Origin: Galeruca laticollis
Taxonomy: Eukaryota; Arthropoda; Insecta; Coleoptera; Chrysomelidae
Assembly: GCA_963921935.1 (NCBI GenBank)
Contig: OY998177.1
Span: 10,257,754-10,321,753 of the forward strand
Direction of reading: 5' to 3'
Length of the DNA: 64,000 bases
The position numbers and the translations under genes are program-made. Below are positions 10,797 to 22,172 of this stretch, in pieces (positions within the stretch are counted from its first letter, which is position 1; the number at the start of each line of letters is the position of its first letter). A model generated the notes under the pieces. That model was given only the letters and a program-made list of their open reading frames with translations. It did not search any database and was not told where the DNA came from.

Positions 10797-11640
10797 TGTA
10801 ACGATACTGTCGGCTAAAATAAATGTTGAATCCATACATACATAATTACCACAAAACAACCGGGATACAGAACACTAGGTACCAAACGAAATTATCACAG
10901 TAGACGAAAGTGGGCCAATACTTTCGACATCTCACTAACAGACCGACCGATATTGATAACCCTGGAACATTTCAATATATCGACAAGTTTAATCCTTATG
11001 CCTACAAGCGAGAAGGAAGCTTCATCGGTGGAAGTAGCTCCAACTAATATAACGGGAGTAAGCTTAACCGAGTTTATTTACTATATCCTGGAGTGTGTTG
11101 ACCCTGGGATCGTAATTACCATCCGGCTTGTCGTCGACCCAAGGTTAGGCACAAGCAAACCCCGCCTTTCGGCCGAAATTCTAGAGCGTGTTGAGCTTAG
11201 AACGGAAGCCAACCGTCCTAGCCGAAGTCCTGGAGCGTGTTGAGCCCAGAACAGAAGCCTTCCCGTCTAGCTAAAGTCCCGGTGCGTGTTGAGCCCGAGA
11301 TGGGAGCGAACTCCTACCTCACTGAGGTCCCGCTGTGTGTTGAACGCGGGATCTGGTACCAAATACACCCCGTTTGTTTTAGGCAACCGGAACGAGGGGG
11401 TAAAACGATTATCCCAGGTCGACGAAACTGAGTTACACAACCGTACCGATTCGCCAATCAATCCTGGACGCAAAGTCAAGGGTTTGAGGTATAGACTAAT
11501 CCAGACTATTTACAACACGTAAGCCGCATTTTAAGAGGTGATCAGCGGACGACCCGACCAGACGACCACCCCCAGGGAAGCCGCGTGGAGTCGCGGATTA
11601 ACAATTGTACATATATAACTGTATATAGAATTAGTTTCAA
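10797..11640. other. GC-richer segment, possible LTR or UTR of Gypsy-A
   Basis: Base composition is clearly richer in G+C than the surroundings. Small open frames exist (for example 10953-11243), but none resembles a known domain. The segment includes the 49-bp repeat array below. An LTR is one explanation; without the second copy it stays unproved. Confidence 0.35.
11090..11380 (+). repeat. 49-bp tandem repeat, about six diverged units
   Basis: A core of GAGCGTGTTGAGC or a near variant recurs at 11090, 11184, 11233, 11282 and 11331, a period of 49 bases (the unit expected near 11138 is too diverged to see). Each core is followed by a CC-rich stretch and a 'GAAGTCC' or 'GAGGTCC' box. It looks like a minisatellite inside an LTR or untranslated region. 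Confidence 0.75.
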
Positions 11641-12550
11641 GTTTTAAGGGTTTCATTGGTTTAAAGTTTGCAGATAACATACATGTCATGTAATCTTACC
11701 GTTTTAAAAGAAACTTACTGTTTATAGATAATTCCAACATATATTGAAAAAATGTTAAAAATTCTAAGAAATTTGACAATTATTTCGATATTAAATTCAT
11801 CGTCAGAATGACAGAAATAACATTTCATTTGATGCCTACCTGATGTTTGATAATTATTTTTGGCTAGATCAAGAAGTGACAAAGTGACCTACCTTGTGAT
11901 TGACAATATATGTTAATAGAAACAAGAAGAAGTATGGTATTACAAATATTAAAGCTTAGATCTGTGGCTTGGTTGGAGAAGGGCCTATCTACAAAAAACG
12001 GATTTTGAGATAATCGAAGATTTATGACTCACTTTAAAATGCCTATAATCTCAATGTGTCTGATTCAAATTAAGCGGAATTTTGCCAGGGTCTAGCGACA
12101 GAGAAAATAATTCTAGTGACATATTAATTTTTCAGTTATCTTAAGCCTGCCAAACATTTTTCAAAATTTTAATTACTTAGGCCCCAGCAGTTTTGGACTA
12201 ATTTACATAAGCCCTATTATATAATCTTCCTTACAGTAGATATGCCACGAAAATTGTTACTTGAGCCCTGATGTACAGAATAATTTACTTAGGCCCTTGT
12301 TAAAAAAAGAATAATAAGAGTTAATTGATTTTTAAAATTACCTTTATTAGAAAAATATTTTATTTCTTTAAACAGAAAAACAAACTATGAATTCTAAATA
12401 AGTGCGAACATAAGTCAAATCATTCAGTTCGAATTTATACTCGGTACGATAAAGACTAGTTCTGAGTGTCGAATATAAACGGATATTATTAATATTGATA
12501 AAACATTTTTGAGTTGGATTTTCAATTTTATTATAAGTGAAAATAACACT
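11641..12550. other. Non-coding, includes a dispersed repeat
   Basis: No coding region. About 11713-11870 is a repeat that recurs inverted at 25308-25470 and partly at 23490-23620. The remainder up to 12550 is AT-rich and probably includes the 5' UTR of the I-like element that follows. Confidence 0.5.
11713..11870 (+). repeat. Dispersed repeat with CATCGTCAGAATGAC core
   Basis: Runs from CTTACTGTTTATAGATAATT through TTTGACAATTATTTCGATATT to GATGCCTACCTGATGTTTG. The reverse complement is present at 25308-25470, and a partial copy lies at 23490-23620. Origin unknown; it could be the end of an unrecognised element. Confidence 0.7.
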
Positions 12551-12570
12551 CAGTGACTGAAACAGTGACT

Positions 12571-14013
12571 ATGGAAGACGATTTTCTCCCTGATAAAGGG
12601 AGAACAGACAATAATAATGAAAATAACGGGAAGGTGCCCTCACAAATTATCAACACAGAAAAAGTTGTCCTGACTGGTAAAGAAAACAACAATCAGTTAG
12701 CCGAAAAAGTAATTAGTGATAAAAGACAACAAAAAAGTAAGGTGTTTAATTTACAAAAACCAAATTTATATTCGGAAATTGTTTATGTATTCATTGAAAG
12801 GGTCCATGATTAAAATATTGGCAAATTACATCACATGGCCGTAGGTCATATCCTACACAAAAAACTTAATATTAAAAATATAATGAAAATTGATAATGTG
12901 GGCAAAAATAGAGTTAGAGTTCAAGTTAGAAATATATCTGAAGCTAATAAAATTGTTACTAATCCTGATCTGATCAATGAACATTTAAAAGCGTACATAC
13001 CAAATAATTTGTTAAATAGAAAAGGAGTAATAAAAAATGTTGATACTATTTTTGATGAAGAATATTTGTTCAGTAACTTTCTCTCTCCTTTTACTATTTC
13101 ATTGGTAGAATTTAAAGAAAAATAACACGTAATTATGAGACAATTTTAGTACCAAGACAATCTGTAATTGTCACATTTGAGGGTAATAAACTACCGTCCG
13201 TCATATACATAAATTCTGTAGCATGTAATGTTGAACCATATATTCATAAAGTTACGCGTTGTTGTTGTTTTAAATGTCTAGAATACCGCCATGTAGCAAA
13301 ACAATGTCGCAGCACTACAGCACTATGTATAAACTGTGGAAAAGATAAAGTCGATACGCAAGTCTGCCTCGATCCACAAGATAGTTGCTGCATACATTGT
13401 AAGACTAACACGCATAAATCAATATCCAAAAAAAACTTGTTCCGCTAATATCAAACAACAAGAAATTAAAAAGAAGATGGCTGAGGAAAACTTAACATTC
13501 TTAGAAGCTAAACGGATTAATAACAATTCTTACGCTAATATAGTCAAAACCAACAATAGATTCCAAACACTAACGACATTAGATGAATAAGAGTTCCCCT
13601 CTCTTCCAAATCCAAACGCCAAACACAGAAAAAGTAATACCTACACCTCGACAACAACAGCAAGTCCTCATAATCATGGAAACAGCGTTGCGTAACACAG
13701 TCAGAATTTAATGGCCAGAAGAAACGAAAAACCTCATCCCCCATTACAGAAGTCGATGTTTCACCTATGTATCCATTCAGATTCGGACCTGATAAACCAA
13801 TTACGCACCCCTCCAGAAAAAATCCTAAGAATTTCGATACTCAAGAAGATCTAGCAGAAAAAGACTTGTAGCAAACCAAAAGGTCATCAGCTCAATAAAC
13901 TCATTTGAAGAACTTTCCTCAATAGATGTTGAATATATTAAAAAAATTGCATTTACTAGTAATGAAGAACCTGGACAAGAGACTATTATGATTGACGATG
14001 AATTTGTAGAATA
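12571..14013 (+). pseudogene. Second I-like element, ORF1 (gag-like), broken
   Basis: The first ATG of the frame is at 12571 (MEDDFLPDKG). The frame is lost and regained several times (stop near 12811, shift near 13125). A zinc-knuckle module of three C-rich units is visible at 13255-13420: CFKCLEYRHVAKQC is a proper CX2CX4HX4C knuckle, followed by CINCGKDKVDTQVC and CCIHCKTNTH. Such a triple module is typical of ORF1 proteins of I, Jockey and R1-group elements and binds RNA in the transposition particle. The end of ORF1 is probably the TAG at 14011-14013, in a frame ending DDEFVE. Confidence 0.75.
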
Positions 14014-14067
14014 GTAATAACTTATTCTTCAGTGAAACGCACGTTCCGCTGTATCCAATAAAACAGT

Positions 14068-17000
14068 TTGATTAATATATTATCTGATCTTGGAATTGAT
14101 ATCGATTTAATATCAGAAACGTGGTTTCATCCAAATAAATCTTATACATTTCCTGGTTATCATATTGTACATAGAGATAGACTTGATGCCACCACCGGGG
14201 TGGCAATACTAATAAAACACACTATAAAATACAAAGAAAAGGCTATCGAGGATATCAATGAAAATATGCAAGCTTGTGCAGTTCAAATAATTGGCGCCGA
14301 CTTCAGTTTTTCATTGATTTCAATTTATTGTCCACCAGACGCTAAAATGAGTACACAAGACTTCATGAAACTTTTTGAACATGCCGATCAGTCCACTTTA
14401 ATTGGAGGTGATTTCAATGGACATCATGGATTATGGGGATCTTACAAAACCAATACATCAGGAACAAACATTGTGAATGCATTAAATCAGTCTAACAACA
14501 TGATACTATTAAACGATGGATCATCAACTAAGATATCAAGAACAACCAATAAGTCGGCGATTGATCTAACATTCGCTACTTCCGATATTGCAAATGGAAT
14601 TCATTGGCAAGTGTTACCAGACACCTTAGGATCAGACCATTATGCTATTCTAATTAATTTTATTTACTCAGGAGCTCAAATAGAAACGTTAATATATTCC
14701 ACTACAAAATGGAATACTAAGAGAACTAACTGGAAAAAAAATCAGTTTCTCAAAGCTATTCTAAGAAAATCCCAGTAACTTTTAATGATATAAATGAAAA
14801 ATATGATTATTCCATGAAAGGTATAGAACTTTCAGCTTCTGTGGCTATACCGGTGAAAAAAACGTTTAAAATAAACAAACCACCACCACCACCCTGGTGA
14901 GATAGTGAGTGCGATTATGCAACAGAACGCAGAAAAAAGCAATTAGTGCATATAAACGTCTAAGTTCATCGGAGAATTATATCATATTCAACAAAGAAAT
15001 TGCTGCAACAAAACGATTCCTAAAATTAAAAGACAAAAATCATTGGATTACTTTTTGTAATAAATTAAATAAAAATACAACTAGTACAGAATTATGGCAA
15101 CAAGCTAAAAGAATACAAAGTATCACAATAGGTAGTAATTCAAATAACAAAACATGCAAAAACTTCGATTGGGTTGATGAATTTATGCTCAGTATCTCAA
15201 GAATTTACAAATATTAATGGAGAAGAAAATGATACTGATAATAAATTATTTAGCTAACCCATAATTTATAGTGAATTATCATTAAACAAACTAATAACAC
15301 GTCACCCGGCATAGATCAAATTGCATATGACATGATATGGAATTTAGCATTTAACGTAAAATTGTTTTTACTAGAAATATACAACGATGTCTGGATTCAT
15401 AATAATATCATTGAAGATTGGAAAAGATCAATAGTAGTACCCATGCATAAAAACGGAAAAAGTCCTGACTTAGCCGACTCATCGACCCATAATTTTGCTG
15501 TCGTGTATATTGAAAACATTTGAGAGAATTATCAAACAGAGATTAGAATATTTCATGATTTTCAAATCAACACTTCCTTCGGGCCAATATGTTTTAAGAA
15601 GAGGATGTAACACCAATGACGCCATATTATAACTGGTGACCGACACACAAATATGTTTCTCAAAAAATCATTAATTAGGAGCATCATTTCTCGATATTAA
15701 GGGAGCATATGATTCGGTTGTCTTGGTGTTTTTACGGGAAAAGTTAATCAATATTGGGATACCAAGAAGAATTTGTAATGTAATGTCTAACATGTTTAAT
15801 CATAGAAAAGTTTATGTCAGATATAAAAACAATTCACTTACATACCCTCGATATACTTCCACAAGATGACGTCAGGGAGCAGTACTTTCTCCATTATTAT
15901 TTAATATATTCACAGCAAGTCTCCATAAAAAAATTAACTACGAACTAATCCAATATGCGGATGACTTTGTAGTGTATAACTCCGATAAAACCTTACCAAA
16001 TACTTTGATAAATCTAAAGGAATCGGTCATCTCCACCACACAGAAATTGGACTTATTAGGATTTCTGGTTATTTCTGAAAAATGGAGTATTATGTTTTTT
16101 ACACGCTATAACTTACCACACATGGTCAATATTACAATAAACGAGATCCCATACCCAGTCTTAACATCAGTTGTTTACCTTGGTATTACTTTAAATGAAA
16201 AACTAACTTGGAAAAGTCATGTGGAGAGTATTATCACAAAATGCAATAAAGGTTTAAACTTAAAACCTAAAATTAATACGAAGGACATGGTGGGAGCCGA
16301 CCCTCATACTTGCATAACTTTCTACAAAACATATATAAGATCGATTATACATTATGGATGTACTCTATATGGAACCGCATTTTATGCCCCGTCAGTGAAG
16401 GTTCAAATGCGATTTAAACTTAATACCGCTACTTTTATTTTTTCTGCAGAAGCAATCGGAATTATCAAAGCACTTGAATTCATTGAACGACATGGTTATG
16501 AAAAATCCATCATAATGTCGGATTCCTCATCAGTTTTCATGAGCATTAGCCAACCTTTTGATATTGATGCTACTTTTGAAAATCAAATCATTCGAAAAAT
16601 TAAACTGAAAATCGAAGAGCTACGCCCAAAAGATTTCGATATCAGTTTTTTGTGGATAAAAGCACATATTGGTCTGCAGCATAATGAACATGTGGATAAT
16701 CTAGCAAAAGAAGCCGTAAAAAATGGACTACCAATAAATAATACAATAAACGTGGATGAGTTCTTAAACCAATGTAAAATTAAACTAAAAGAAAGATAGA
16801 AAAATTTATGGCATGAGTATTGCATTGGAAAACCTACAAGATATACACTATTACATCCAGAAATTCCCAACCAATACTGGGACAGGAACTTTCAATTACC
16901 GCCTAGTAGTATAATCACTATAAGTAGACTTAAGTTTGGCCATGCATGCTATCCCGCACATCTTAATAAAATAAAAGTAATAGATTCGAACTTGTGCGAC

Positions 17001-17128
17001 ACTTGTTACCGTATATGCGACCTGGAACACATTTTTTTCTAATGTAATAAATATACACAACATAGAGAAGATATATATAGAGAACTAATAAAAATCGATG
17101 TTCTACCTCCCTTCAATGTAATGAATTA
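14068..17128 (+). pseudogene. Second I-like element, ORF2 (EN-RT-RNase H), broken
   Basis: An open stretch at 14068-14778 covers most of an apurinic-type endonuclease: ISETWF, GDFNGHHGLWG (near 14407) and GSDHYAI (near 14629). The RT lies from 15258 in shifted frames: TSPGIDQIAYDMI, DIKGAYDS (near 15695), RQGAVLSPLLFN (near 15866) and YADDFVVY (15955-15978). RNase H residues are at MSDSSS (near 16516) and NEHVDNLAKEA (near 16684). A final C-x2-C...H knuckle is near 16998. RT and RNase H are joined abruptly near 16410 (GTAFYAPSVKVQMRF), so roughly 200 codons of connection appear to be missing. The same domain order as 1-3489, but clearly diverged from it. Confidence 0.85.
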
Positions 17129-17254
17129 ACTCGCATTAAAGCAAGCAATTTAAAACTGTAATATTATGTAGCTCCTTCTCCTCTGTTAGTGAACCTAACC
17201 TGATTATTCCCTATAAGTACCGTGGTCTACCTATTGTGGTACTGTATATTGACA

Positions 17255-17544
17255 TAATTTCCACTTCTACTCCTAATCCTGGAGGATGGATTGGAAGGGG
17301 AGGGCCTATAAGGTGGCCACCACGATCTCCAGGGTTAAACAAGCTAGACGTTTTTTTCTGGGGCTATATAAAAGATAAGGTGTATAAATAACTTCTTACA
17401 ACTAAAGAAGATATGAAGGAAAGAATTGGAAATAAATTTATGATCTTAAACGGAAATGTGTTAACAAATGTGAGCCGCTCCTTTGAAGATCGCTTGCAAT
17501 TATGTATCGACGTCGATGGAGGTCATTTTGAACATTTATTGTAA
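17255..17544 (+). pseudogene. Mariner DD41D transposase C-terminal fragment
   Basis: Reads GGWIGRGGPIRWPPRSPGLNKLDVFFWGYIKDKVY, with the last catalytic Asp in KLDVFF. An in-frame TAA follows within KVY, and the final segment DVDGGHFEHLL then ends at TAA (17542-17544). The family matches the 6654-9025 mariner (which has GRGSHFPWPARKPDLNPLDF) but is a distinct lineage. The first two catalytic regions are absent. Confidence 0.85.
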
Positions 17545-18341
17545 ATTCAACGATTTTCTTGTTATTTTTGTCAGTTAACTAGTATCACGTTTGGGGGTAT
17601 TAATAATTTAGATTTTCTATAATGATGCTTATGCTTGTGATGTAATAACCTCAGATTAACAAATAAAATAGATATGTTTGTTTTGACTTTTTCCTGTCCC
17701 AAACATTGATTCACATTCTAAGCTCACTCGCTAACACTTCCACTGCTTTGCCATATTAACAAATTCTCTTCAGTTGCGGGAAAAAAGAAATTAGAAGTTT
17801 AATTGAAAATTTGTTAAAAAATTATGCAAATGAAAAGAAGTCATACTAATTTATGCATTTTAGTCGCTGCTTCTAAAGTTAATTATTAATACATGAATTT
17901 TATTTAATAAAATCATATTCTTATATAAATTTTAAACAAGTATTTGTTGCATCCTTAGATACATTTATGGTTATGAGTAAAAGTGGCAACATTGCTCAGA
18001 ATTTCAGTACCTCTTTAATGTGACAATAGTAATCTATTTAGTAGTTTGGTCCTTATTTAATTACCGTATACCAAATATCGTCGTCAGAGTGTGATCGACG
18101 ATCATTTTAGGTACGCCGTAGTATTGTAGTAAATAATGTCAAACGTGGTTTGTTTATACGAGCGTCTTTCGATTTGATGTGTTTTTCAAGACTTTAAGTG
18201 ACAAAATAAACTTTTAAGTCAATTAATTCAATGTTTTTGGATTATCATGGTTCGTCAGTGCCAAGTTTGTCAGAAAACCAACCGAAATTACCAAGGCCAT
18301 GTATCTACAATATCATCCCCACTTTTTGTAATTCTTTCATT
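17545..18341. other. No gene recognised
   Basis: AT-rich. A short frame starts at an ATG at 18247 (MVRQCQVCQKTNRNYQGHV) with one CxxC pair; it is cut by the element that begins at 18346. I do not recognise it, and it may be the start of some other insertion. Confidence 0.4.
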
Positions 18342-18345
18342 ATAT

Positions 18346-18376
18346 GGGGGGTTCAGAAGTGAAGTGGATCAAGTCC
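18346..18376 (+). repeat. Left TIR (31 bp) of the DUF7869-like element
   Basis: Starts with six G and contains TGGATCAAGTCC. It pairs with 21475-21505, with mismatches at four positions. It is preceded directly by ATAT. Confidence 0.8.
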
Positions 18377-18597
18377 TAAAAGCTAATTATGGAGAAAATG
18401 AAGGTTTAACTTTTTTAGAGTTTATTAATTAAAAAACAACACATTTGGGAAAAAAAATAAATAAAATGCTTTATTACACTTTATTTTGTACATCTGTACA
18501 CTAAAACAACTTAAGAAACCACTACGGTAATTTTTAAAACAGATTGTTTGTAATTTTTTGGACTTGAACCATTTGATAACTGAAATTATTTTAAATC

Positions 18598-20732
18598 TTA
18601 AACATAAACAATTTCATCGGTAGATTCTACTTCGTCATCAAGGGATTGGTTGCCTGCGTTTTGTCTCGTGCCTTCAACTGGTAAATTTTTGTAAAAATTG
18701 TGATGCATTGGCGGAATAAAACGTAGAAGATCTTTCATGTGTTGCTTTTTAGATTCGGTTACGTTACGTCTTGATGGATACAAAGGCTCCTGTTGGATGG
18801 TAGTCAATGATGATATTTCTCTTCCTGGTCTAGTTTTATTCAAATCAACTGTTTCAAACGCAATGTCTTCATTGAGAGTTTCTTTAAACTTCAAGGATAT
18901 TGGCGATACCCTTTCAAAACGCAATCACCTGATTTTTAACCATGAAAAATTATGGCCCGTAAGAGTTTTCTTTCTATTTTGTATTGCTGCTTCCAAAGAT
19001 TTGGTTGATTTAAATTCTTCCCTTTTCATTTCAATAACTCTAAATCTTGGTTGTGCTTTCTTTGCTTCTTGTGCTATTTTCATCCAGTCTTGCGCGGAAA
19101 AAATATAGGGGCATTTGCGACTACTCTTTTCAATAACTCCGAAGTCGGCATCATTCGGCAAAAACAAATGACCCGACACTAAAAACTTAAGGTCGATAAT
19201 GTCCACAGCCATATTTGGATCTTGTACTAATTTAAGCAGGGAGAGAGACATCTTTATATTTCTGTTCTGCCCTGTGCATGAGTCTGAATATAGTATAATG
19301 TGTTTATGAGTTGCTGCAAATTCTTTTAAATGTTTTACTACACACGTTGCGACATCTTGAGATCCGCGGCCTCCTACTGTCTCATCATACATGTACATAA
19401 ATCCAGTACCTATATTAAATGAATGTACGCCAACGTTGTAAACATATAAATTTTTTTTGTAATATGCTACAGATGTGGATAGTTTAGGAAATGGTAGGGC
19501 TTTCTGAAGGTCGAAAGTTAATACATAGTTGATGTCTGAGGCCTGATTTTGGTCATTTTTCAAAGCATCACGAGCTTGTTCAGCTCTGGCAAGATGTATT
19601 TCTTTATCCATTTTAAGTTTATTTTTTGTTTCTGCATTATCTTCAAAGTCAATTTTTATTTTAAGGTCGTCGCATAGGGAACAAGTATCTTTAGAAGGTG
19701 GTTTAAAGCTCAAATTAAACTTTGTATTAAACACATGGTAATAAAACTTTTTTTGCAAGGAAGACAATTCTCTGAGATACATTTTTCTTTGTATAACTCA
19801 TACATTTTGCTGATAGTTAATTCTTCGTTCAAATATTTCCTGCCAGGATTATCTTTTCTAGTATAATGACTTTGGTAGGCGGGAAAAGAATTGATATGTT
19901 CAATAATTTTAGAATCATCTACTTTCTTTCTTGGATTCATTCCCCGTGAATCTAATACTGCACATACTTCATTTTTTGAAATACAGCGGTACAATCTACC
20001 AACACTAATTTGTAATGTATCTATAAAATATTTCTTACATACCGACACGGTGTGATTTTCCACCCGAAAGCTGTATTTAAAAGACGTTTGCTTTGCTGTA
20101 CCGACACCATTTCTTATTCGTTTTCTTGCAACTTTTTGCACTGCTACCAAGCCTCGTATAAAAATATTTTGACGGGAATAGTCGCCTACTTTCCAAAAAG
20201 TTTCAAAAATAATCTTGCGCTGATCTTCTTGAATTTTACCGAAGCAATTCTTTTTGCACCTGCATTCTATGTTCTGGAATGTTTTTGGAGGTATGGTTTT
20301 TCCCGATGGAGAAATATATTCTTTACCACAATTTCGTTTGCTTTTCTTCACATTATCCTTCCAAAGACTTTTATTTACACTTCGCTTTCTGGATTTAGAA
20401 ATTCCAGACGTAGTTATGGTGTCTGAAATAGCTGCCAAAGGTCTAGCAACATTGCTCTGTGTGGATACACCTTCACCGCCTATAAAAAAATACAAGTAGA
20501 TACTTACAAGTTCTGATCAAACCCCGTATACGCCGTTCAGAACAACGCATCACTATACTTAAACATTTGCAACGAAAACATAACCTAACTTTAGAAAGTA
20601 ATGCTTAAAATAATAATAAAATATGAATAATTAAACCATACCTTCTGACTCGCTATAATTAGACCTTTCTGAAGGCTGGTAATCTGATTCACTTGGTGAA
20701 AATGGTTCAGACTCTGTTTCACTATCATCCAT
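18598..20732 (-). pseudogene. DUF7869-like protein, candidate transposase, two lesions
   Basis: Exon 1 is 20732-20642: ATG, then 30 acidic Ser-rich codons beginning MDDSETESEP. The intron is 20641-20480 (GTATGG...TTTTTTTATAG). Exon 2 continues in phase with GGEGVSTQ. A Cys motif CRCKKNC follows, then RKDNPGRKYL, DTCSLC, TFDLQKALPFP, YSDSCTGQNRN and VSGHLFLPNDADFGVIEK. The D-x-C-x-GQN segment and the order of these blocks recall a multicopy arthropod protein family that I associate with DUF7869; the match is from memory. Two lesions: a frame change at an A7 run (near 19755), and one in-frame TGA (18925-18927) with the same frame continuing to TAA at 18598. Without them the product is about 660 residues. 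Acidic residues in TFDLQ, YSDSC and NDADFG could form an RNase H-like site (inference). An AATAAA on the minus strand lies at 18475-18470. Confidence 0.75.
20480..20641 (-). other. Intron in the DUF7869-like gene
   Basis: 162 bases, GT-AG, with donor AAG|GTATGG and an acceptor after a T-rich run. It joins a phase-1 codon so that the reading frame continues without a stop. Confidence 0.75.
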
Positions 20733-21474
20733 TTTAACAATATCAACAAAACACGTATTTTTAACTCTCAACTACTGATGCAGTGAGAATAATTACTACG
20801 AGGCTTATTCACAAAATCGCGCAATGGTAAATTTTATGGACTTGATCCATTTCACTTCTGAAACAAACGAACAAAGTTTTCAAAAACCAAACGATAAGCG
20901 AGTCTAGCTGCTTTATACGGTGTAGTGGTTACTTAGCAAGTGCCCTCGTAGATACCTCGATTAAACCATAACACCATTTATTGTTGAGAAACACTTACCT
21001 CGTAACCATGTGTTGGGGTTGAATAAGAAACACTTTGATTTAATTCACTGGGTTAGTATATTAATCTAAATACAATTTACACATTAATCTACATTAGAAC
21101 TATATCGAATATAAATACTGAGTTCTTGCCATTTCTCAATGCTTAATTATTTATAGGAAATATTTGACAATACTTCAAGTCGATGACTTCAATTTCACGT
21201 TCAAGTTCAAACTATGAAAGAATGTTGTTTACCCTTCGGTCATGACTGATAAACAAACGTGTTATGAGTTCAATGTTATGAGTTCATTATCTCTTGAATA
21301 TTAAAATTAGGTATTATTATTAGATTCTATTTTTATACTTAATTAAAGACCTTTTGTCCTTATTGTCTTTTATAACTCACTACAACGGGAAGTGTGACTT
21401 GATTCACTTCTACACCGAAATAAACAATATTTTTTGTGCCTTTAAAGACTATAATATGAAAATGGTAGAAAATT

Positions 21475-21505
21475 GGACTTGATCCATTTCAATTCTGAAC
21501 ACTCC
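21475..21505 (-). repeat. Right TIR (31 bp) of the DUF7869-like element
   Basis: Reads GGACTTGATCCATTTC... on the plus strand and ends CACTCC, followed by ATAT. It is the inverse of 18346-18376. Confidence 0.8.
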
Positions 21506-21509
21506 ATAT

Positions 21510-22095
21510 CACTACTGAAGTTTAGAATTGTTGGCCGCAAAATTGAACGTGTTTATGAATAAATAGCCTTCTCTATGTTTATTATTACTCTAAGGTAATA
21601 ACCCATAACCTATTATTTTCATAGACAACTAGAATATTGTGTGATTTTTGTAATGTTTTATACACCAACAATCTTAAGTTCTCATGTATTTTGATAATTC
21701 ACCTAATATTAATCAATTATGTATCAGATTAGATTATTTTGTTCAGGGAATGCTCAAGAAATAACAAAGTGCCATATAATACCATTCCATTACGATACTA
21801 AAATACAGGGTGTTCCATTTAAGAAAACCTAGTAAATGATCATTCCGATTTATGACCAATCCTGTAAATAAAGAACGAATATAGCGATATGTTAATAATA
21901 ATAAACTGTATCAAAAATCGTATGAACGTAAATAGATTTCTTTGTATCAAATCTATACAACGGTACAGGGTGTTGACGTTACTGGGAAATTACTAAAAAA
22001 GTGCTTATACCTTTTAAATTACCTCGTATAACATTGCAATACCTCATAACGCACAAACAAGGAAATCGAGGGGAATGAAAAAATGTGGAAATATA
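21510..22095. other. Non-coding, with repeated CAGGGTGTT starts
   Basis: No gene. CAGGGTGTTCCATTTAAGAA occurs near 21806, CAGGGTGTTGACG near 21964, and CAAGGTGTTCCATTTAA at 22096, all in the same orientation. They look like successive left ends of mariner-type short elements, only the last of which has an obvious right-end partner. Confidence 0.5.
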
Positions 22096-22172
22096 CAAGG
22101 TGTTCCATTTAAAAAAAGATAAGTTACCCAATAAACACACCTGCGTAAAAAAACGTTTTTAAAACGTTTTGA

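Larger units (their letters stand above)
18346..21505 (-). mobile_element. 3.16-kb TIR element carrying a DUF7869-like gene
   Basis: The ends are 31-bp inverted repeats: 18346-18376 (GGGGGGTTCAGAAG...) and 21475-21505, identical at 27 of 31 positions. Both are bordered by ATAT (18342-18345 and 21506-21509), a likely 4-bp target duplication. Near-copies of the inner part of the TIR occur inside at about 18560, 20837-20861 and, weaker, 21401. The single gene is on the minus strand with a spliceable intron. TIRs, target duplication and one large gene together indicate a DNA transposon. Its superfamily is not settled by eye. Confidence 0.75.

Noticed and set aside
10953..11522. Small overlapping frames in the GC-richer segment
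   Set aside because: They follow the 49-bp repeat and fall in all frames; no domain is recognisable.
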